From NCBI GenBank assembly GCA_025061975.1, contig JANXBB010000035.1, positions 1 through 8,299 of the forward strand: 8,299 nt of DNA, given 5' to 3'. The position numbers and the translations under genes were made by a program. The notes under the pieces were generated by a model. The model made no database searches and had not been told where the DNA came from. It saw nothing but the letters and a program-made list of their open reading frames with translations. The number at the start of each line of letters is the position of its first letter. Position 1 is the stretch's first letter. Positions 1 to 4,390 of the stretch are shown here, one piece after another. The DNA is from Caldifarciminota bacterium (GTDB taxonomy: Bacteria > Hydrothermota > Tepidihabitantia > Tepidihabitantales > CAIPLT01).

Positions 1-1071
1 TAAGGCTTGAATGCGGCCATTTGTTCCGCCCGGGGTAGCAATAATCACTTGACCATTATAAAAATCAAATACCGGTCCACCAATATTAATTTCGCCTAAA
101 GTTGACCATGCAGTATATAGAGCAAACCGATTTAGTGTCCACGTTGAGCCATAACATCTATATAAGAAGATATTACCATAGGTTGCAAAAGCCCACCCAT
201 TATTAATAGCGATTTCATCCCATGAAGTTGATGGATCATAGTTCCCGACCGCAATATCATAAAAGTCAACATCTACCGGGACGGAGTCAATTCGGGTATA
301 ATTAAACGCCCCGCCACCTGTTGCATGGAATTGGACAAGTGTTTGACCAAAAGTACAACCATATAATTCTTTACCCGGCTTTGTAGGATCTACGTCACCA
401 ATTGCCACTCCGTATAAGGTTGAACCATTACCGTTCCAAATTCTTACCGTATCCCAAGTTCCACTAACATTATTCCAACGACACATCATTAAAGCAGATC
501 CATTAGTAAAATACACTTCGTTTAAACCATCATTGTTTGGGTCACCAATCGCAATATCCCAAATTGCAGCTGTGACTGTTGCAATTGTATCAAGTGACCA
601 ACCGCTACCTGTCCATTGAGCTCTTTTTAAGCGAAACGGCGTAGCTGAACGACCAAAAATAATTTCTGGAATACCGTCATTATTCGCATCACCAATTGCT
701 GCAGCATGAAAACCAACACCACTTGACTCAATTAGCTCAGTACGCCAAGCAGTTCTAAAGATTGGCCCTGCGGTTGATGTATCGGTATAAAGTAGTTGCC
801 GACGTGGTGATGCCGAATTAGCAATAAAGAAACGGACAGTGTCATCGTTGGGTCCTTTTAACCCTACACCAACTGCGATATCACGAAGTGTTCCTGTATT
901 GTAACCTGCAGGAAATTGATTTCGGATCGTCATTGTATCCATAGTAAACGGGCGTTCCGGAACATACATCTGAGGAACCATAACTCCCATATCTTTTACT
1001 GTAACCTTAGCAAATACCGCTGAGACAAGCCCGATAAATAATATAGTTAGGAGTAGTTTTTTACTACTCAT
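1..1071 (-). CDS. Secreted FG-GAP/VCBS-like repeat protein (partial, C-terminus beyond left edge)
   Basis: Reading frame open for 357 codons from the ATG at 1071 to the left edge, with no stop in the window. Residues 1-21 form a signal peptide: MSSKK, a hydrophobic core, and a likely cleavage site after V-F-A. The mature part carries spaced beta-propeller-like repeats: I-A-V-G (65-84), A-I-G-D-A-N-N-D-G-I-P-E (125-136), A-I-G-D-P-N-N-D-G-L-N-E (174-185), and degenerate copies A-I-G-D-V-D-P (224-230) and A-V-G-N-Y-D-P (274-280), roughly 50 residues apart. The D-x-N-N-D-G-x-x-E loops resemble calcium-binding FG-GAP/VCBS blades. The start is supported by GGAGGT at 1077-1082, five bases upstream. 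It is probably exported to the periplasm or cell surface; the substrate or partner is unknown. The missing C-terminus may hold a secretion or anchoring domain. The frame is not in doubt; the fold assignment rests on motif resemblance. Confidence 0.85.
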   Translation of the reverse strand, partial: MSSKKLLLTILFIGLVSAVFAKVTVKDMGVMVPQMYVPERPFTMDTMTIRNQFPAGYNTGTLRDIAVGVGLKGPNDDTVRFFIANSASPRRQLLYTDTSTAGPIFRTAWRTELIESSGVGFHAAAIGDANNDGIPEIIFGRSATPFRLKRAQWTGSGWSLDTIATVTAAIWDIAIGDPNNDGLNEVYFTNGSALMMCRWNNVSGTWDTVRIWNGNGSTLYGVAIGDVDPTKPGKELYGCTFGQTLVQFHATGGGAFNYTRIDSVPVDVDFYDIAVGNYDPSTSWDEIAINNGWAFATYGNIFLYRCYGSTWTLNRFALYTAWSTLGEINIGGPVFDFYNGQVIIATPGGTNGRIQAL

Positions 1072-1133
1072 CTTTTACCTCCATATTTTGGTTTTTGGGG
1101 CACGCATTAAGTGGTGCAATGCACCCGGTGTCA

Positions 1134-1206
1134 GACTTAGCAGGTGGCTCAAAGCCTCTTTGAGACGTAATAAGTCCACCCGGACTTAACTTCTTCCTGC
1201 TAAGTC
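1134..1206 (-). other. Three-way-junction-like RNA domain with switchable stems
   Basis: An 11-base perfect inverted repeat (GACTTAGCAGG at 1134-1144, CCTGCTAAGTC at 1196-1206) closes two further perfect seven-pair hairpins: 1148-1154 with 1158-1164 (three-base loop) and 1171-1177 with 1182-1188 (four-base loop). The heptamer GGACTTA/TAAGTCC occurs at 1171-1177, 1182-1188 and 1201-1207, with a hexamer ACTTAG/ACTTA core at 1135-1140. The same strand can therefore pair with alternative partners. This is directly visible in the sequence. That it folds in RNA and switches is inference. Confidence 0.65.
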
Positions 1207-1221
1207 CAACACAAACCCAAG

Positions 1222-1265
1222 CGGTAAAAGAAGGCCTCGCGTGCCTAAGACCTGAACTTTTACCG
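1222..1265 (-). other. Nine-pair stem-loop with inner G-U-rich helix in the leader
   Basis: CGGTAAAAG (1222-1230) is the perfect reverse complement of CTTTTACCG (1257-1265). On the transcribed minus strand an inner helix can form between 1247-1252 (GGTCTT) and 1233-1238 (GAGGCC) using G-U pairs. Those wobble pairs exist only on the minus-strand RNA, which agrees with the direction of the promoter. Flanking CCCA/TGGG pieces could lengthen the outer stem. Confidence 0.55.
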
Positions 1266-1291
1266 TGGGTGATTGGTTTGGAATACCGCAT

Positions 1292-1312
1292 CTCTCTCTT
1301 TTTTTGAGAGAG
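1292..1312 (-). other. Hairpin with seven-pair CT/GA stem and A7 loop
   Basis: CTCTCTC (1292-1298) and GAGAGAG (1306-1312) flank seven T on the plus strand, so the minus transcript has a seven-pair stem with a loop of seven A. There is no following U-run on the minus strand, so it does not look like an intrinsic terminator. It lies just downstream of the first strong Shine-Dalgarno/ATG of the leader. Confidence 0.5.
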
Positions 1313-1364
1313 GTCCAATAACATATTCATTACTTTTTCCTCCTCCTTAGTTTTACCCAAAAAT

Positions 1365-1392
1365 ATCGCCCGTACTTTCGCACTAGCCCGAT
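1365..1392 (-). other. GAAA-tetraloop hairpin at the 5' end of the leader
   Basis: On the minus strand GTGC-GAAA-GTAC (1372-1383) forms a short stem with a G-U pair and a GNRA-type loop. It extends outward through GCT/GGC and ATC/GAT to 1365-1392, with a mismatch and small bulges. It would sit about 20 nt from the predicted transcript start and 20-30 nt ahead of the GGAGGAGG at 1339-1346. The upstream GGGCAAA next to a GAAA-capped hairpin faintly recalls c-di-GMP-I riboswitches, but the conserved downstream half is absent. Confidence 0.4.
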
Positions 1393-1418
1393 TTGCCCTT
1401 TCTTACTTTTGCAAAGAA

Positions 1419-1446
1419 ATTATACAAAAAAACTTTTTATTGTCAA
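1419..1446 (-). promoter_or_regulatory. Consensus housekeeping promoter for the secreted repeat protein
   Basis: On the minus strand there is a perfect TTGACA (-35, plus positions 1441-1446), a 16-base spacer and a perfect TATAAT (-10, 1419-1424). Upstream of the -35 box, runs of seven T at 1450-1456 and 1468-1474 and seven A at 1489-1495, with T-rich tracts between, give A/T tracts at roughly helical spacing. This resembles an UP element or curved DNA. The predicted start is near 1411-1412. Confidence 0.8.
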
Positions 1447-1650
1447 GAGTTTTTTTATTTTCTTTGATTTTTTTAATTATTTGTAAATAAAAAAATTAGA
1501 TAAAGCAGTAGCGGTGATCTCAGATTTTAAATGTTTAATAATTATATAGGGTCTTTTTAGGCTTATTTAATAATGTGCAAGCGCACTCAAAAATTGAGTA
1601 TTTGATTTAGGGTTATATAAAGTAAAATAAGCCGCTTGGGCTTTGAGTTT

Positions 1651-1699
1651 GGGTTTTCTTAAAGCTGTATTTTAGGTATTTTAAAAACCCGGGCTTTAA
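1651..1699. other. Interleaved complementary segments (pseudoknot-like or mutually exclusive stems)
   Basis: GGGTTTT (1651-1657) complements AAAACCC (1684-1690), and TTAAAGC (1659-1665) complements GCTTTAA (1693-1699). The pairs interleave in the order a-b-a'-b'. Both seven-pair stems together would be an H-type pseudoknot, but the two-base last linker is probably too short to cross seven pairs. Alternative stems are the more likely reading if the region is transcribed. Confidence 0.4.
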
Positions 1700-1723
1700 G
1701 CTGTATTTAAGGTTTTACAAAAA
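1662..1723. repeat. Imperfect 26-base direct repeat, period 36
   Basis: The segment 1662-1687, beginning AAGCTGTATTT, recurs at 1698-1723, beginning AAGCTGTATTT, with 22 of 26 bases identical by hand alignment. A related word GGGCTTTGAG (1638-1647) / GGGCTTTAAG (1691-1700) precedes or overlaps the copies. The function is unknown. Confidence 0.6.
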
Positions 1724-1784
1724 GCTCTTTTAAGCGGTAATAACTCAGTTCTACTAGACGGTGGGGGGCACGGGATCTTTTAGC

Positions 1785-1874
1785 AATTATCCTAAAATAA
1801 GGATTTATAATATAAGATGCCAAAAACTGCTCTTGAGGATAATTTATTTTTCTATTGACATTTAGGGATAATTT
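1785..1874. repeat. Three copies of GGATAATT around the fabD promoter
   Basis: AATTATCC at 1785-1792 is an inverted copy. GGATAATTT occurs directly at 1837-1845 and 1866-1874, the last inside the spacer of the fabD promoter between -35 and -10. The placement would suit an operator, but the word is AT-rich and short, so chance is not excluded. Confidence 0.35.
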
Positions 1875-1882
1875 TATACAAT
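1855..1882 (+). promoter_or_regulatory. Promoter of fabD and the following antiporter genes
   Basis: Perfect TTGACA at 1855-1860, a 16-base spacer and TACAAT at 1877-1882. The predicted start is near 1889, leaving about 34 nt before the fabD ATG. The -10 region is repeated: TTATACAATTA occurs at 1874-1884 and again at 1890-1900, so a second -10-like box (1893-1898) lies downstream. Confidence 0.75.
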
Positions 1883-1922
1883 TAACAAGTTATACAATTA
1901 TGGAGGAGCTAAGGGCACGAAG

Positions 1923-2852
1923 ATGAAAAAACTCTGTTTTATGTTTCCTGGCCAAGCATCGCAATATCCTAAAATGGGCAAGGATTTATATGAAACTTAT
2001 CCTGAAGCTAAAAGGATCTACGATTATGCTGAAGAAGTTTTAGAACTTCCAATAAAAAGACTTTCGTTTGAAGGACCGGAAGAAGAACTTAAAAAAACTT
2101 ATATTACGCAACCTGCGGTTCTGGTGCATTCTTTGGCGGTTTGTGAGATTTTAAAAACTTATAATATTAAACCGGCAGTAGTTTTAGGTCACAGTTTAGG
2201 CGAATATTCAGCATTATATTGTGCTAATGTTTTATCGCTTGAAGCGGTTTTAAAATTAGTAAAGAAACGCAGCGCATTGATGTATAATGAGGGGTTAAGA
2301 AAACCGGGAACTATGGCGGCAATTTTAGGATTAGAGGATAGCGTAATAGAAGAACTTTGTCGCCAAGCACAAAGTATTGTTGTGCCGGCTAATTATAATG
2401 CACCGGGTCAACTGGTAATCTCAGGAAGCCCTGAAGGAGTTGCTTGGGTGTGTAATAAAGCTCAAGAAAAAGGCGCAATAAAATGTGTGCCCCTCCAAGT
2501 CTCCGGTGCATTTCATTCGCCACTCCTTAAAGAATCTGCCCAAGAGTTTTTAAATTATCTAAATACTTTTGAGTTTAATCCGCCGTCTTGTCCGATAATT
2601 CCGAATCGCACCGGTGAAGTTACTGAGTCTTTAACTCAAATAAAACAGGCGCTTTCTGAGCAATTAATAAATCCGGTCCTTTGGACAAAGTCAATTTTAA
2701 GTGCTAAAGCTTTTGGTGCTGAACTTTTCTTAGAAGTGGGCCCAAATCGCATTCTTTCAGGCTTAGCAAAAAGGATTGATAAGACAATTGAGTGCCTGAC
2801 CTTAGGAACTACTGAAGAGATAAAAAATTTTGTGGGAAGTTATAGCTCATAA
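1923..2852 (+). CDS. fabD: Malonyl-CoA:ACP transacylase
   Basis: Transfers malonyl groups from CoA to acyl carrier protein, the supply step for type II fatty acid synthesis in the cytoplasm. At 309 residues it matches the usual length of the family. Visible landmarks are F-P-G-Q with Gln11, T-Q-P-A (62-65), the nucleophile elbow G-H-S-L-G with Ser91, Arg116 (malonyl carboxylate binding in the family), N-Y-N-A-P-G-Q (157-163), catalytic His198 in G-A-F-H-S-P and the late E-V-G-P-N-R motif. All core residues are present. GGAGGAG (1902-1908) lies 14 bases from the ATG, rather far; AAGGG (1911-1915) at seven bases is better spaced. No other fatty acid gene is next to it: it heads a row that continues 14 bases later with antiporter subunits, which is unusual for fabD. 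Confidence 0.96.
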   Translation: MKKLCFMFPGQASQYPKMGKDLYETYPEAKRIYDYAEEVLELPIKRLSFEGPEEELKKTYITQPAVLVHSLAVCEILKTYNIKPAVVLGHSLGEYSALYCANVLSLEAVLKLVKKRSALMYNEGLRKPGTMAAILGLEDSVIEELCRQAQSIVVPANYNAPGQLVISGSPEGVAWVCNKAQEKGAIKCVPLQVSGAFHSPLLKESAQEFLNYLNTFEFNPPSCPIIPNRTGEVTESLTQIKQALSEQLINPVLWTKSILSAKAFGAELFLEVGPNRILSGLAKRIDKTIECLTLGTTEEIKNFVGSYSS

Positions 2853-2866
2853 AAGGGAGTCTTTTT

Positions 2867-4381
2867 ATGGAAAAATTTCTTCCATATTTTATTATATTAT
2901 CTTTAGGCGGAGCATTTATTATTTATCTTCTCGGAGCGATCTTAAAAAACCGCTACAGTAAAATTGCTGATATTATTGCTAATATTATATTTTTAGGGGG
3001 ATTTCTTCTGACGCTTTTTTTGATTCCTGCGGTTAAAAATTCGGCACCACTCCTTTATTTTATGGGTAAATGGCGTGTTCCGTTGGGGATTACTTTGGTT
3101 GTTGATGGCTTAAGTGTTTTAATGCTTACAATTATTTGGGGGATTGGGCTTCTTTCAGCAATCTATTCAATAAATTACATGGATAAGTTTACCAGTAAAT
3201 ATAAGTTCTATGCGCTTCTTTTACTTATGACAGGCGGAATGTCAGGAGTAGCAATTAGTGGAGATCTTTTTAATATGTATGTTTTTATTGAAATTGCAGC
3301 AATTGCTTCTTATGTGCTTGTTGCTTTTGGGGTTGATGCTGAAGAACTTGAAGCGGCGTTTAAGTATATGGTTATCGGAAGCATTGGCTCTTTAACATTA
3401 CTTTTAGCAATAGCGTTTGTTTATGCACGAACCGGCACTTTAAATATGGCCGATGTAAGTTTTAGCTTACAGGCCCATGCGAAAACTGGATTTATGCTTC
3501 TCAGCTCGCTTTTGTTTACTATCGGATTTTTAATCAAAGCAGCACTGGTGCCGTTTCATTTTTGGTTGCCTGATGCTCATCCTTCAGCACCGGCACCAAT
3601 TTCAGCAATGCTTTCAGGAGTAGTAATTAAAGTTTTAGGAGTTTATGGAATAATGCGCATTTTCTATAATGTTTTAGGATTTACTGAACCGGTAAAAACT
3701 GCGCTTTTAATATTAGCCGGGCTTTCCATGATTGTTGGGGTCTTATTACAATTAGGTCAGAATGATATTAAACGCCTGCTTGCTTATTGTAGTATAAGTC
3801 AGATTGGTTATGTGCTTTTAGGTATTGGACTTAATACACCTTTAGGTATTTTCGGTGCTATGTTTCATTTAGTTAACCACGCAATATTTAAATCCTTACT
3901 TTTCTTAGACTCGGGCGCTATTGAGTATACAACACACTCAAGAAACATAAACGAGCTTTCCGGGCTTAAAAATAAACTACCGGTAACAACTTTAGGATGG
4001 GTTGTAGGTTCTTTTGGTGCTTCAGGCCTACCACCATTTAACGGCTTTTTCTCAAAACTAATTTTAATTATTGCTGCTGCTCAAGCCGGACAGTATATTT
4101 TAGCAGTAATTGCCGGACTTGCTGCCGCGTTAACTTTAGCATCGTTTATTTTTGTGCACCGCAAAGTTTTTTGGGGCACACTTTTAGAAAACTTAAAACT
4201 GATTCGGGAATCACCCGGATTTATGCAGGCATCAATTATCATCCTTTCAGCACTTACAATTTTAAGTGGGCTTTTGATCCTTCCGATATTCCGCATAAAC
4301 TTTTTAGACTTGGCTCAAAATGCTCTGCTTTTAGGAACAAACTACGCTTATCTGGTCTTTTCTAAAGCCGGGGTATTCTAA
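2867..4381 (+). CDS. MrpD/NuoN-like proton/cation antiporter membrane subunit
   Basis: A polytopic inner-membrane protein of 504 residues with about 14 hydrophobic segments, of the family shared by complex I (NuoL/M/N), Mrp antiporters and group 4 hydrogenases. The segment D-L-F-N-M-Y-V-F-I-E-I (133-143) matches the MrpD-type TM5 signature. The channel residues expected for proton transfer are present: Glu142 (TM5), Lys224 (TM7, before V-P-F-H-F-W-L-P-D-A-H), Lys255 (TM8), His334/His338 and Lys342, and Lys397 (TM12, after P-P-F-N-G-F-F-S). AAGGGAG seven bases upstream supports the ATG. The next gene, another antiporter subunit, starts nine bases after the stop, so the two are probably co-translated partners. 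No Mrp, Nuo or hydrogenase partner gene is visible here, so the exact complex is unknown. Confidence 0.88.
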   Translation: MEKFLPYFIILSLGGAFIIYLLGAILKNRYSKIADIIANIIFLGGFLLTLFLIPAVKNSAPLLYFMGKWRVPLGITLVVDGLSVLMLTIIWGIGLLSAIYSINYMDKFTSKYKFYALLLLMTGGMSGVAISGDLFNMYVFIEIAAIASYVLVAFGVDAEELEAAFKYMVIGSIGSLTLLLAIAFVYARTGTLNMADVSFSLQAHAKTGFMLLSSLLFTIGFLIKAALVPFHFWLPDAHPSAPAPISAMLSGVVIKVLGVYGIMRIFYNVLGFTEPVKTALLILAGLSMIVGVLLQLGQNDIKRLLAYCSISQIGYVLLGIGLNTPLGIFGAMFHLVNHAIFKSLLFLDSGAIEYTTHSRNINELSGLKNKLPVTTLGWVVGSFGASGLPPFNGFFSKLILIIAAAQAGQYILAVIAGLAAALTLASFIFVHRKVFWGTLLENLKLIRESPGFMQASIIILSALTILSGLLILPIFRINFLDLAQNALLLGTNYAYLVFSKAGVF

Positions 4382-4390
4382 GGAGGAGTT

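Larger units (their letters stand above)
1064..1330 (-). other. Possible leader reading frame through the structured region (88 codons)
   Basis: From the ATG at 1330 a frame stays open for 88 codons and ends with TAG at 1064-1066, overlapping the ATG of the secreted repeat protein at 1071 by eight bases. The ATG has an excellent ribosome binding site: GGAGGAGG at 1339-1346, eight bases upstream. This would give start/stop overlap and possible translational coupling. Against a real protein: the peptide shows no recognisable domain, is rich in K, R, S and P, and its codons lie inside strong inverted repeats. It may be a leader peptide whose translation controls folding, a decayed gene, or chance. 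Confidence 0.25.
1072..1412 (-). promoter_or_regulatory. Long structured 5' leader of the secreted repeat protein
   Basis: The consensus promoter at 1419-1446 predicts a transcript start near 1411-1412, so about 340 nt precede the ATG at 1071. By hand count, bases 1081-1320 are about 47% GC, while a sampled 60-base line of fabD is 32%. In AT-rich genomes such a GC rise between genes is typical of structured RNA. In transcript order the leader holds a GAAA-capped hairpin (1365-1392), a strong Shine-Dalgarno with ATG (1339-1346, 1330), a seven-pair hairpin (1292-1312), a nine-pair stem (1222-1265), a three-way-junction-like domain (1134-1206) and a hairpin close to the ribosome binding site (1104-1125). 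I could not match it to a riboswitch or ncRNA family that I know. A regulatory role is inferred. Confidence 0.6.
1447..1854. other. AT-rich divergent intergenic spacer, no convincing gene
   Basis: These roughly 400 bases lie between two divergent promoters. I see no credible protein frame and no tRNA- or rRNA-like sequence. The stretch contains A/T tracts next to the leftward promoter, two adjoining small hairpins (GTGC/GCAC at 1575-1586; ACTCAA/TTGAGT at 1585-1599), an imperfect tandem repeat with interleaved complementary segments (1651-1723), and a G-run (1764-1769 area) before the copies of GGATAATT leading to the rightward promoter. A small RNA or binding region is possible but unproven. 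Confidence 0.6.

Noticed and set aside
1134..1265. RNase P, SRP RNA, tmRNA or a known riboswitch
   Set aside because: A short AAGTCCGGG stretch recalls RNase P, but the other conserved regions are absent. No tRNA-like T-arm, SRP tetraloop motif, or full GEMM, cobalamin, TPP or SAM core was found.
1292..1312. Intrinsic terminator
   Set aside because: The T-run is the hairpin loop, not a tail, and the minus-strand transcript has no U-run after the stem.
1064..1360. 98-codon minus-strand frame as an ordinary protein-coding gene
   Set aside because: The extra N-terminal ATG at 1360 lies upstream of the GGAGGAGG site and has no good site of its own. The product has no recognisable domain, and the DNA is dominated by inverted repeats. 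Only the shorter frame from 1330 is kept, as a low-confidence leader frame.
1662..1723. CRISPR array
   Set aside because: Only two imperfect copies with a 10-base gap and no uniform spacers or neighbouring cas genes.
4081..4296. Minus-strand frame opposite the first antiporter gene
   Set aside because: It lies wholly within a well-supported gene on the other strand and shows no domain or ribosome binding site.
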